Source of the DNA: Chryseobacterium oncorhynchi
Lineage (GTDB): Bacteria > Bacteroidota > Bacteroidia > Flavobacteriales > Weeksellaceae
DNA: 64,000 nt
Direction of reading: 5' to 3'
Assembly: GCF_002899895.1 (NCBI RefSeq)
Contig: NZ_PPEI02000005.1
Location: 1 to 64,000, forward strand
The position numbers and the translations under genes were made by a program. The notes under the pieces were generated by a model. That model was not told the origin of the DNA, made no database searches, and worked only from the letters and a program-made list of their open reading frames with translations. Each line of letters opens with the position of its first letter. Position 1 is the first letter of the stretch. Positions 16,406 to 24,938 of the stretch are shown here, one piece after another.

Positions 16406-18565
16406 CTAGTTTATGTCTACAGGTTTTCCTTCAATTACAGTACTTCCGTTGAAGACCGCTTTTGCATTGCCGCTTCCGTTTATTGATGATGAATTTTTCC
16501 CTTTTATTTCAATAACATCACTTTCGATGATAATTTTATTACTTGTAATTTCAATATAACTAGTGTCTGAGACCTTTATTTTAACAGATTTTTTTCCAGA
16601 TAAATCAATTACGCCATCGCTTCCCATTGTAAGAACACTTTGGTTTTCCCCTACAGTATGAGTGCTTTTGGATTTTACATTCACTGTACTATTATTTCCA
16701 ATTTTCACGGTACTGTCATTCCCTATTTCCTCAGCGCTGTCATTACTCACCTCTGTCTTAATATTTCCTGTACCACTCAAGGTAACATGGTTTCCATTTC
16801 GGTCTTTAATTTCAATCCCGCATCCGTCGTGAAACTGGATAATATTTCCACTCTTACTGCTTAGACTCATTACATTATTTCCGGTACCGCCTCCGCCGCC
16901 AATACCACCATGGAACATTCCTCCCATCACAAACGGACGGTCAGGATGTTGATGTACGAAATTGATGATAACCTGGTCACCTACTTCAGGAATAGACATG
17001 AAGCCGCGGTTTTTACTTACTTTGTCACTACTTCCTGCATCGGGAGACATTACTCGGATGAATTCTGTGATATCCTGTCCGCTTTGCCAGTCAAACTGTA
17101 CCTGAACTCTTCCTTGGTTTTGAGGATCTGTATTGGAAATTACTTTTGCAAATTGTGCTTCCGCTCTTGGCGTTTCGAATTCCGGACGTGGAATAAATCC
17201 TGTATCTGCTGCAATAGCTTCAAATTTTCCGTCATAATACCCTCTGGCATCTACTTCATGAGTGACTTCCATAATCATCAGTTTGGTAAAGTAGGAGGTT
17301 TCATTACTGTCTGACTTACGCATTTCAATATCTGCGGTACATCCAGGATATAGGAAAGGTACAGTGGTTGTTCCTGAGGTGATAAAAACCCCCGAAGCCT
17401 TACTTCCTGCAGTTCCTTTTTGGGATGCATCAATATCCATAAAAGAAGAAGCTTTTATTGGAGCCACTCTTAAAGAAGGAGTTGTAAAGGTTCTTTCTGA
17501 TATTTCGTAAGCACGTCTTGCAATGTCTGAGGTATGGTTGATCTTAGAACTTCCCGCAGTCAGTTTTTCATGTTTGCTGCTGTTGTAACCATAGAAAGTT
17601 GGGCTTACATGTTGGGCTTTCATAGTGATCGCAATATCATTTACACTGCTTCCGTAGGTTAATTTCACAGGCTTTTCCTGAGGTGGAAGTTTTCCAAAAT
17701 GAAGAACCTCTCCATCATAGTAAAACTGCTCACCATAGGCTTCAGCCATTCTTGCAAGGTAGTTATAGTGGGTTTCTTCATATTGGGAGCTGTAGGAAAC
17801 GTTTCCATGCTGGGCATCCACTCTAAAGTCAAATTTATTTTGTCCCAGTCCTTCCCTTATCACATGATCTGCAATACTGTTCAGGCTGACCGGCTGGTTT
17901 CCTCCAAAACTTTGGATATGGGGCGCGGCATCCAAAAGCACAGTAGGACTGTACCCTTTAAGGACAATATTTCCAAGGCTTCCTTTTTCCTGACTGAATC
18001 CTACTTCTGTAACCACCCCTACAAAGTTACGTTCAGCACCTTTGTCAATATCTTTATATTTGAAGACAACCGTAATTCTTTTCCCCAGAAAATTCTGTGC
18101 CTCATCTAAATTATGGTTTTCTGCACTTCCCAAAGTATCATGCGCCAATGTCAGGCTAAATTCATGATGCTTGGCTGCGCTCTGTACCAATTTAAAATGT
18201 TTGAAATGCTTGATGATTTTCCCTTCGACAACCACATCTAATTTTACAACACGGTTGATACCGGCGATAAAACTTTCCGCAATAGCTTCAATATTATGTA
18301 TTTTTGATGTTGGCTGCTTGGCCCACACTTTATTTTCAATGATATCAGGGTTATTGGGAACCATAGTTTGGTTCATAAACATATTAGCACCTTGTACAGC
18401 ACTCATACCCTGCTGTCCTACTTTTGCTGCTTTTTTAACTTTCTCGCCCGCCTTATTCATTTTTTCTTCTGCTTTTTTGGCAACATTCTCATTGGCTGTA
18501 TTTTTCAACTGCTCTTTGCCATTCTTTAGGCTTTCTACTTTAATTGTTTTGTCATCCTGAAACAT
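16406..18565 (-). CDS. vgrG: T6SS spike protein VgrG (TssI), copy 1
   Basis: A 719-residue VgrG. Residues 1 to about 85 are a Lys/Glu/Ala-rich, coiled-coil-like extension absent from the second VgrG here. Next comes the gp27-like base (INRVVKLDVVVEGKIIKHFKHF, HEFSLTLAHD, ETHYNYLARMAEAYGEQFYYDGE). A gp5-type OB domain follows at about residues 470-550 (NQGRVQVQFDWQ, HQHPDRPFVMGGMFHGG). The C-terminal beta-helix spike has short repeats (IGNDSTVKIGNNSTVNV). It trimerises at the tip of the Hcp tube and carries the PAAR-like cargo encoded two genes downstream. It is first in a five-gene operon. Confidence 0.93.
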   Translation of the reverse strand: MFQDDKTIKVESLKNGKEQLKNTANENVAKKAEEKMNKAGEKVKKAAKVGQQGMSAVQGANMFMNQTMVPNNPDIIENKVWAKQPTSKIHNIEAIAESFIAGINRVVKLDVVVEGKIIKHFKHFKLVQSAAKHHEFSLTLAHDTLGSAENHNLDEAQNFLGKRITVVFKYKDIDKGAERNFVGVVTEVGFSQEKGSLGNIVLKGYSPTVLLDAAPHIQSFGGNQPVSLNSIADHVIREGLGQNKFDFRVDAQHGNVSYSSQYEETHYNYLARMAEAYGEQFYYDGEVLHFGKLPPQEKPVKLTYGSSVNDIAITMKAQHVSPTFYGYNSSKHEKLTAGSSKINHTSDIARRAYEISERTFTTPSLRVAPIKASSFMDIDASQKGTAGSKASGVFITSGTTTVPFLYPGCTADIEMRKSDSNETSYFTKLMIMEVTHEVDARGYYDGKFEAIAADTGFIPRPEFETPRAEAQFAKVISNTDPQNQGRVQVQFDWQSGQDITEFIRVMSPDAGSSDKVSKNRGFMSIPEVGDQVIINFVHQHPDRPFVMGGMFHGGIGGGGGTGNNVMSLSSKSGNIIQFHDGCGIEIKDRNGNHVTLSGTGNIKTEVSNDSAEEIGNDSTVKIGNNSTVNVKSKSTHTVGENQSVLTMGSDGVIDLSGKKSVKIKVSDTSYIEITSNKIIIESDVIEIKGKNSSSINGSGNAKAVFNGSTVIEGKPVDIN

Positions 18566-18687
18566 AGCGTTTTGTGTTTAAGTTAAATATTAAATAAACT
18601 GCTGATAGTACAGCATATACAGAATCAAAAAATATAAGGTAATCTCATGGTCTTTCTCTAAGACAGCATTTTCTTTATTCCCTATAT

Positions 18688-18726
18688 GAAAAAACAGAAC
18701 AGCATACTCTTGCGAGTGCTGTCCTG
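18688..18726 (-). terminator. Terminator of tssD2
   Basis: Long imperfect stem (ACAGCA...ACTC-TTGC-GAGT...CTGT with a few mismatches), then TTTTTT on the minus strand. It lies between tssD2 and vgrG1 and probably lets only some readthrough reach vgrG1. Confidence 0.65.
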
Positions 18727-18761
18727 TACCAATTTTATTTTTACTAAGATGATGAATAGGC

Positions 18762-19175
18762 TTATTTACCTGATGAAGGCCACAGTCCAGCGTACTGAGA
18801 AGTACCGTAGTCAATTGTTTCAGCACTGATTACGAAGCTGATCAACATACTGTTGCTATCAACTGCATCGAAATCTACTTCATGCTGAATTACATAACCG
18901 TTCTGCCAGTTCAAAGTGATTAGTGTTCCTTCTTCGTGAGACTTGTTAAATACAATTTCTCCTACTGTAGGCTTATATTTTCCGTTTAGTAAGCTTTCAA
19001 GGATATCAGATTTTTCAGTAGCTTCTACTGTAACCTTGATTAATGCGTTAGAAGGATCTGATGCTACACGTCCTGATACGTCTGTAGATCTAGCTACGCT
19101 GTAGTTCATCTTTAATAATTTCTGTCCTTCTCCGTTGTTGAATTTTAAGATTCCTCTCGAATTTCTTTCTGCCAT
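18762..19175 (-). CDS. tssD: T6SS tube protein TssD (Hcp), copy 2
   Basis: A 137-residue Hcp tube protein, differing from copy 1 by only a few substitutions and closest to copy 3 (both share NNGEGQ, SVARS and KPTVGEIVF). Long nucleotide stretches are identical to copy 1, which points to recent duplication or gene conversion. Its own promoter, dyads and terminator make it a separate transcript. It is adjacent to vgrG1 and may be matched to that spike. Confidence 0.92.
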   Translation of the reverse strand: MAERNSRGILKFNNGEGQKLLKMNYSVARSTDVSGRVASDPSNALIKVTVEATEKSDILESLLNGKYKPTVGEIVFNKSHEEGTLITLNWQNGYVIQHEVDFDAVDSNSMLISFVISAETIDYGTSQYAGLWPSSGK

Positions 19176-19227
19176 GATTTGTAAATTTTAATCGTTAGTA
19201 ATATTTTGTGATTCGGTGATTGTGTAG

Positions 19228-19235
19228 CAAATATA
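19228..19235 (-). promoter_or_regulatory. -7 box of tssD2
   Basis: TATATTTG on the minus strand, 52 bp before the ATG, with a T-rich stretch where the -33 box should be. Confidence 0.6.
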
Positions 19236-19284
19236 TAGGGTCTTTCTTGGTAAAAAAAACTTTTAAACATAAATCTGAAAAATT

Positions 19285-19321
19285 GTAGTAGTTCTACTAC
19301 TTTTTGTAGTAATTCTACGAC
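19285..19321 (-). promoter_or_regulatory. Twin dyad element upstream of tssD2
   Basis: Perfect dyad GTAGTA-GTTC-TACTAC (19285-19300) and a second dyad GTAGTA-ATTC-TACGAC (19306-19321). Centres are 21 bp apart and the near dyad starts 50 bp from the -7 box, as at the other two tssD genes. Confidence 0.75.
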
Positions 19322-19472
19322 ATTAGATTTAATAACTCCATTAAAACACCTTAAAATAAAGGATTTACAAATAGCACAAACCCCTTAAAACAATAGACAT
19401 TTTCCACACCAGTGAGAAATATTATGATCTTTTAATAGAATTTAGCATGCTTTAACAAATCCAAAATAAGCA

Positions 19473-19500
19473 TAAAAAAAGCCGTCACTAAAAGTGCGGC
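19473..19500 (-). terminator. Terminator of the lytic transglycosylase gene
   Basis: GCCG-CACT-TTTA-GTG-CGGC type hairpin at 19481-19500 with a T tract on the minus strand (A run 19474-19480). Confidence 0.75.
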
Positions 19501-19528
19501 AATCTTTATTTTTCATGTCTAAATAGAC

Positions 19529-20395
19529 TTACTGCTGAAAACTATTTCCCTCTTTTATAGATCTGGTAAGAATTTTATTTTTTCTTAGAAGAAAATCAGG
19601 CATCAAATCTACGGGAAGATAAAAGGAACTTTCTCCTTTTTTCTGTAATTCTTCTGTAATTCCCGGATTCCAGGCAAGAATTTCATTCACTTCCACATCA
19701 AGTTCATCAGCAATTACCTTTAAACTAAATCCAGCATTGATTTCTGTTTCGGAAAGTGCTGCACTTGTCACCTTTCTGTTTCCCTCTTCAAAGAAAATTT
19801 TATTGATACGCGAAGAGTTGTAATTACTTAAAACACTCTGAAGTTCTCCTGTTGCATAACAGGCATTCAGATATTTTTTTACGTGATTAATTGTTTCTCC
19901 GGGAAGATATTGGGAAAATTCGTGATATTGAGTGGAACCTGCTGCCTGCATAGCTTTTGCAATATTTCCTTCACCACAATTGTAAGCTGCAACTACGGTT
20001 ACCCAGTTGTTATATTTTTTGTAAAGGTTAGCCAAGGAAATAACAGCTGTTTTTGTACTTTTATAAACGTCTGTCCGATTCTGTTCTGAAAGGCCATACT
20101 GATTGGCATGGGCTGTCATAAGCTGCCAGATACCTACTGCTCCCGCTCCTGAGGTAATATTTCTGTTAAAGTGTGATTCAATCAGGGCAAGGTTTCTTAA
20201 ATGCTTGGGAAGTCCTTTCTGCATGAGCAGTTGCTCAATAAACTCAACAAGATCCTTATTGGAATTAATAATTCCCTGATATTTTCTCACACTACTTTCC
20301 GAAGTATCTGAAGCAGCTAGAAACTGTCCGTTTACTAAAACAACAGTTCCTAAAAGCATGACACTTGTAAAGATATTTTTGACAATAGTTTTCAT
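19529..20395 (-). CDS. Lytic transglycosylase (SLT domain) linked to T6SS
   Basis: A 288-residue exported protein with an N-terminal signal segment ending near VNGQ. The SLT/MltD-type catalytic domain spans about residues 45-185, with catalytic Glu73 in ALIESHFNRNITSGAGAVGIW trimmed to IESHFN, plus WQLMTAHANQYGL and AAYNCGEGNI. A short C-terminal LysM-like segment (LKVIADELDVEVNEILAWNPGI) follows. Such enzymes cut the glycan strands of peptidoglycan. Between clpV and tssD2 it most likely opens the cell's own wall for the trans-envelope T6SS complex, as dedicated enzymes do elsewhere. An effector role is less likely because no immunity gene is adjacent and a standard signal peptide is present. 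Confidence 0.85.
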   Translation of the reverse strand: MKTIVKNIFTSVMLLGTVVLVNGQFLAASDTSESSVRKYQGIINSNKDLVEFIEQLLMQKGLPKHLRNLALIESHFNRNITSGAGAVGIWQLMTAHANQYGLSEQNRTDVYKSTKTAVISLANLYKKYNNWVTVVAAYNCGEGNIAKAMQAAGSTQYHEFSQYLPGETINHVKKYLNACYATGELQSVLSNYNSSRINKIFFEEGNRKVTSAALSETEINAGFSLKVIADELDVEVNEILAWNPGITEELQKKGESSFYLPVDLMPDFLLRKNKILTRSIKEGNSFQQ

Positions 20396-20413
20396 CTTAA
20401 ATGTATTAATAGC

Positions 20414-20457
20414 AAAAAAGTAAAAAGGCTAAGAGCAAATGTGCTAGTCAGCCTTTT
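20414..20457 (-). terminator. Weak terminator after clpV
   Basis: Stem AAAAGGCT / AGCCTTTT (20423-20430 with 20450-20457), with an inner GCA/TGC pairing and T-rich sequence beyond. It lies between clpV and the transglycosylase gene, so expression of the latter may be partly by readthrough. Confidence 0.45.
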
Positions 20458-20468
20458 CATTTTATAAT

Positions 20469-22964
20469 TTAGTCTACTTTCCAGCTTAGCTTTTCTTCTT
20501 CATTATTCCAATCTACATAAATGGTCTGTCCGGATTTCACTTCTTCTCTTACAATCATTTTAGAAATAGGTCTTGCCAATTGTGCACGAATCACTCCGGA
20601 GATTTGTCTGGCTCCATATTTACTGCTAAATCCGCCCAATGCAAGGTTTCTTACGGCATCATCAGTGATCTTTAAGGCAATTCCTAATCTTGTTAATGAA
20701 GTATGAAGTGATTTCAGCTGGATATTGAAAATTCTTTCTGCAATAGATTCTGTGATGGGTGCAAAAGGAATAATCTCTGTGATTCTGGCTAGAAATTCAG
20801 GTCTGAATTTTCCTGAATTAGACATGATCTGCATCAGCGAGGATGATTCCGGAATTTTTCCTTCTTCAAACTGTTTTACGATTTCCTCGCTTCCGATATT
20901 GGAAGTGAATAAAATCAAAGCATTGCTGAAATCTCCCTCTTTTCCAAGTTTATCATGTACTTTTCCTTCGTCCATAATTTGAAGAAATACATCAAAAACG
21001 GAATGGTGAGCTTTTTCAATTTCATCAAATAAAACAACCGTATAAGGCTGTTGTCTGATCTTATTAACCAGCATACCTCCTTCTTCATAACCTACATATC
21101 CCGGAGGCGCTCCGTATAATAATGCCGCTGAATGTTCTTCTTTAAATTCCGACATATCGAAACGAACCATTGCCTTTTCATCGTTGAATAATAATTCTGC
21201 CATTGATTTTGCAAGTTCTGTCTTTCCTGTTCCGGTAGGTCCTAAAAGGAAGAATGAGCCAATTGGCTGGCCTGGTTTATTTAATCCGCTTCGGTTTTCA
21301 ACAATGGCATCAGAAAGGATTTTCAATGCATGATCCTGTCCTACTACTCTATTTAATAGTAGAGATTCCATATTCAGGAGTTTTTCTTTTTCCTGAGCCT
21401 GAATCTTTCCAATTGGAATATTGGTTTTAGCAGCCATTACAGCAGCCAGCTCCAGACGGTCTACTTTTTCTCTTTTTTGGGCAGCATGTTGTAACAGTTC
21501 AGTATAGGTATCTTCAATAATCTTCTGAATCTGATCTACAGGCATTGAGTTATCAATTGCAGGCTGCTCACTTAGTGATCCCCATAAAATAGGGCTTATT
21601 TTGTCTCTCAATAAATTGTATGTCCAGATCAGTTCGTCTGCTTTATCTTTATTATCGAGAAATTCTTCTTGTAAAATAGCATCGTAACTTTCTTTCCAAC
21701 TTCCAAGTTCTTTCTCGGAAAGTTCATCCAGCATTTTGATGGCGGCCATTGTTCTGTCCAGCAAGTCAATTGCTGCATCTGGTAATTTTTTACCTTTTGC
21801 ATATCTTTTTGCTAAACGTACACATTCCGGAATGGATGTTTTTTCCACTTCGATACCGTGGTGCTTTTTGTACCCATCAAGAAGCACGTCAATCATTTTC
21901 ACACAGGTCTGTTCATCCGGCTCATTAACGGTTAATACCTCAAAACGACGGTTAAATGCCTGTTCCGGCTCAATAATCTTTCTGTATTCCTCCTGAGTAG
22001 TGGCTCCAATTACGGTGATTTCCCCTCTTGCCAATTCCGGCTTTAATAAATTGGCTACGTTTCCAATGCTTCCCTTTGGATCTAAAAGTGTATGAATTTC
22101 ATCAATGAAAAGAATTGCTTTTTCAATTTTCTTGCATTCGTTGATTACTTTTTTCAGACGATCTTCTATTTCTCCTTTATAAGAAGTTCCTGCCAGTAGT
22201 GCTCCGGTGTCCAGTTCTAAAAGGGTACCATTTTTAAGCATTTCCGGAACATTTCCTTTTGTGATTTCAATGGCAAAGCCTTCAACCAATGCTGTTTTTC
22301 CAACGCCCGGCTCTCCAATGATGATTACGTTTGGTTTGCTTCTACGGCAAAGGATTTCAACCAGCATTCTGAGTTCTTTATCTCTACCGATAATATTTTC
22401 CAGACTTCCATTTCTTGCCTGTGCTGTTCTGTCTACACAATAGCTTTTAATGGATGGAAATGATGAATCTGTAAAGTCTGATCCATTTGAAAATAATGAT
22501 GCAAAATCACCGTTTTCTGAAACTGCAAACGGGGTATCTTTTCTGTACAGATTAAAAATATCATGTTCTCTTAAAGGAAGAGACTTTAGTTGTTGCAATG
22601 AAAATACAACCTGAGGTTTTACAATGGCTGTAAGAATACAGATAGGCGTAACCTCATCCAATCCTAGTTTTAATCGGATATCATCTGCTTCTTCTATAAG
22701 AGTATCTACCGCATCATCCTGAGCTACTTCGTCGGGAAGATGATTTGTTTTAGGGTATTCTTCAATACGAACATCGGCCCATTCGTAGAAATAGCCGGGA
22801 TCTTTATCTATGTTCTTTAAAAACTCATTAAGACCAATATCTTTATGCATTAAGGCCTGCAAAATATGCGGACCTCCGTAGGTGGCATTATAATTTTCCT
22901 TCGCTATCGACTGAGCAATATGAAATAGCTGTTTTACTGTTTCGTTGGTTACTAGTACTCCCAT
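20469..22964 (-). CDS. clpV: T6SS AAA+ ATPase ClpV (TssH)
   Basis: An 831-residue class I Clp/Hsp100 unfoldase that recycles the contracted T6SS sheath. An N-terminal Clp_N-type domain spans residues 1 to about 150. AAA-1 has Walker A GEPGVGKTALVEGF and Walker B AILFIDEIHTL. AAA-2 has Walker A GPTGTGKTELAKS, Walker B VVLFDEIEKAHHSVFDV and YGAPPGYVGYEEGG. The linker between the modules is shorter than the ClpB middle domain, and the genomic context is T6SS, which argues for TssH over housekeeping ClpB or ClpC. The sheath genes it would act on are outside this window. Confidence 0.9.
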   Translation of the reverse strand: MGVLVTNETVKQLFHIAQSIAKENYNATYGGPHILQALMHKDIGLNEFLKNIDKDPGYFYEWADVRIEEYPKTNHLPDEVAQDDAVDTLIEEADDIRLKLGLDEVTPICILTAIVKPQVVFSLQQLKSLPLREHDIFNLYRKDTPFAVSENGDFASLFSNGSDFTDSSFPSIKSYCVDRTAQARNGSLENIIGRDKELRMLVEILCRRSKPNVIIIGEPGVGKTALVEGFAIEITKGNVPEMLKNGTLLELDTGALLAGTSYKGEIEDRLKKVINECKKIEKAILFIDEIHTLLDPKGSIGNVANLLKPELARGEITVIGATTQEEYRKIIEPEQAFNRRFEVLTVNEPDEQTCVKMIDVLLDGYKKHHGIEVEKTSIPECVRLAKRYAKGKKLPDAAIDLLDRTMAAIKMLDELSEKELGSWKESYDAILQEEFLDNKDKADELIWTYNLLRDKISPILWGSLSEQPAIDNSMPVDQIQKIIEDTYTELLQHAAQKREKVDRLELAAVMAAKTNIPIGKIQAQEKEKLLNMESLLLNRVVGQDHALKILSDAIVENRSGLNKPGQPIGSFFLLGPTGTGKTELAKSMAELLFNDEKAMVRFDMSEFKEEHSAALLYGAPPGYVGYEEGGMLVNKIRQQPYTVVLFDEIEKAHHSVFDVFLQIMDEGKVHDKLGKEGDFSNALILFTSNIGSEEIVKQFEEGKIPESSSLMQIMSNSGKFRPEFLARITEIIPFAPITESIAERIFNIQLKSLHTSLTRLGIALKITDDAVRNLALGGFSSKYGARQISGVIRAQLARPISKMIVREEVKSGQTIYVDWNNEEEKLSWKVD

Positions 22965-23234
22965 TTATAATTTTTCTTATATTAATATATTTGCGTTCTG
23001 TTTATGATCTTATTCAGGTTATTTGATGTTTTGGAACCTCTACTTTTTCATCATTGGTGATCTATGAATCAAAAGGTGTTCTCTTTGTTTTGCTAAAATT
23101 AAATATTTTATTCTAAATGTTATAAAGATAGTTAATTCTTCAATTAGAGAAGTAATAACCGTATTTTTTTATCTAAATCATCTGTTTCCAGACAAAAATA
23201 AAATCCTAATTAATACCGCTAAGGCATTATATTC

Positions 23235-23912
23235 TTATATATTTAAAAAGTATATTAAGACCAAACTCAGCCATTGAAGCCCAATGTAGATATAAAATAT
23301 CATGGCTGAAGGTTCTGCCAGTTCATGTAGTTTTTCAATCAGGGTGGTTTTTATAATGCCATAGAAGTTGGTATTTTCATCGCCTAGATTCAGCTCATCA
23401 AACTTTACTTTTTTCAAGGCATAGCCAAGGATCCGCTTAAGTATTTTGTTTTCTGAACCATTTTTGAATTCGTTCAAAAGTTTAACCTTAGCCAGGGCAT
23501 AATCTGCACTTGTACGGACTACTATTGGCTGATTTGTTTTAAATTTATCAAGAATTTTATCTATGACCGGAATTAAAATTGTCTTTGAATGATCTTGTAA
23601 CAGTCTACTGATAATCCTCGACATTGCATATTTTGTAGCAAAAATGGCAGTACAAAATGGTGCGATAATCATTAATACATAGAAAAGACCTGCTGATACC
23701 GGTTTAGCCATTACTGTTGCTACCAAAAACGCAAGGGCACCGCTATGTCCTAAAGATGAGCCCAAACTGTTAGCCAAAAGATAAATTCCTAATGTAAAGG
23801 TGATGACCGTAGAGAGAATTCCTATTGCATAGATTTTTAATATGCTAAAGATAAATACAGCAGATAATTTTGAGAAATATTTTAAATGAGTCGTTATATT
23901 ATTCATTGGCAA
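23235..23912 (-). CDS. Multi-pass membrane protein of unknown function
   Basis: A 225-residue protein with about four hydrophobic segments: two near residues 15-55, one near 70-95, and a C-terminal helix at about 203-223. A charged cytoplasmic or periplasmic domain lies between them. The family was not recognised. It lies between clpV and a small exported protein, 28 bp after the latter, in a block that follows a lipase-like effector. A role as an immunity protein or T6SS membrane accessory is possible but unsupported. The ATG at 23906 (MNNITTH) is an alternative start. Confidence 0.6.
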   Translation of the reverse strand: MPMNNITTHLKYFSKLSAVFIFSILKIYAIGILSTVITFTLGIYLLANSLGSSLGHSGALAFLVATVMAKPVSAGLFYVLMIIAPFCTAIFATKYAMSRIISRLLQDHSKTILIPVIDKILDKFKTNQPIVVRTSADYALAKVKLLNEFKNGSENKILKRILGYALKKVKFDELNLGDENTNFYGIIKTTLIEKLHELAEPSAMIFYIYIGLQWLSLVLIYFLNI

Positions 23913-23940
23913 TCATGGTTGTCTAGTTCAGTTAACTTGG

Positions 23941-24513
23941 TTATTTTTTTTCGTTTTCTTTATATAAAGCCAGGCATTTCTCCTCATAATCAAAACAGAG
24001 GGCATCGCCAAATGTTTCCAGATAAGTAACTGGAAAAGTCATTTTTGTTTTAATGGTTGGCATTTTTTGTAGTTTTCCGTGGGATACTCTATAAAAGTTT
24101 CCAATATACTCATTGGTGATAAGGTTTACCCTTGACTCTCCTTTTGCTTCGTCTCCATAATCGAAACTTAAGATATCATCAATTCTTCTCATTTGCACCA
24201 ACCGCATTTTCTTTGCCTTGGTATCGTATTCAAAAACACATCTAAAACCTGACCTGTCGAAATCATTCCAAAATTCAAATCCTTTTTTTGTAGGTTCCAA
24301 TGTATTTCCGAAATTCAATTTCTGAATGACACCGCTTTGTATCTTTTTAAATTTTTGGGTAGATAAGAAGCAAATAAGGGTACGGCTATCACTATCAATA
24401 CGAATAGTATCTTTTATGGAGTCTCCGTCAAGATCCTTGATGATTTCCCGGGTTGTTTGCCCAAAGGCTAAAACTGATAGCCCCATTAAGAGCAAAAGAC
24501 TTACTTTCTTCAT
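23941..24513 (-). CDS. Secreted protein with Asp-rich loop, candidate periplasmic immunity protein
   Basis: A 190-residue protein with signal peptide MKKVSLLLLMGLSVLAFGQ. The mature N-terminus carries IKDLDGDSIKDTIRID, a DxDGDxxxD loop like those of FG-GAP/XAC2610-type proteins that bind calcium. The rest is a beta-rich domain of a family I do not know. XAC2610-like proteins include periplasmic lysozyme inhibitors, so inhibition of an enzyme in the periplasm is a reasonable guess. It follows the lipase-effector module, suggesting immunity. Confidence 0.6.
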   Translation of the reverse strand: MKKVSLLLLMGLSVLAFGQTTREIIKDLDGDSIKDTIRIDSDSRTLICFLSTQKFKKIQSGVIQKLNFGNTLEPTKKGFEFWNDFDRSGFRCVFEYDTKAKKMRLVQMRRIDDILSFDYGDEAKGESRVNLITNEYIGNFYRVSHGKLQKMPTIKTKMTFPVTYLETFGDALCFDYEEKCLALYKENEKK

Positions 24514-24598
24514 TACTTTACTGTTATTTAATACCTTTTACATTCATGATTTACTATGAATATGCTTTCATTTTAATCTTTCTCAAAGTCATGAGACC

Positions 24599-24931
24599 TT
24601 ATTGGGCAAAAGGATCATCTATTAAACCACTAATTCCTACATACCAGTAAAAAATATAGTATAAGATATACAACAAAACCAGTGCGATGATGATGATTAA
24701 GATTTTTAAAAAGGTATTTTTAGCAATTTTACTATAGAGAAAATGGCTCCCTGTTATCACTAAGGAAACAGGAATTGAAAATATAATTCCAAATCTCAAT
24801 ATAATATTTGAAACAGACTTTAAGTTAAATTGTACTTCTGGAATATCAATAAACAAGAAAAGAACTATTACAATATTAACGAATAAAAAAAGAATTAAAA
24901 ATTCAATAAAAAATGATTTTAATAATCTCAT
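24599..24931 (-). CDS. Small three-helix membrane protein, candidate immunity protein
   Basis: A protein of about 110 residues made mostly of three hydrophobic helices: FFIEFLILFLFVNIVIVLFL, ILRFGIIFSIPVSLVITGSH and a LKILIIIIALVLLYILYYIF segment. The ATG at 24931 is chosen because it lies 7 bp after the effector stop and begins the first helix. An upstream ATG at 24982 would overlap the effector gene by 44 bp. Immediate position after a lipase-like effector suggests it protects the membrane or binds the toxin there. The family is unknown. Confidence 0.6.
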   Translation of the reverse strand: MRLLKSFFIEFLILFLFVNIVIVLFLFIDIPEVQFNLKSVSNIILRFGIIFSIPVSLVITGSHFLYSKIAKNTFLKILIIIIALVLLYILYYIFYWYVGISGLIDDPFAQ

Positions 24932-24938
24932 TGTTGTA

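Noticed and set aside
16910-17314. Plus-strand ORF inside vgrG1
   Set aside because: Antisense shadow of a conserved VgrG core; the equivalent shadow in vgrG2 differs.
19529-20395. Transglycosylase as a T6SS effector
   Set aside because: It has a normal signal peptide, no N-terminal tag and no adjacent immunity candidate.
20469-22964. Housekeeping ClpB or ClpC
   Set aside because: The linker between the AAA modules is shorter than the ClpB middle domain and the gene is inside the T6SS block, so TssH/ClpV is preferred.
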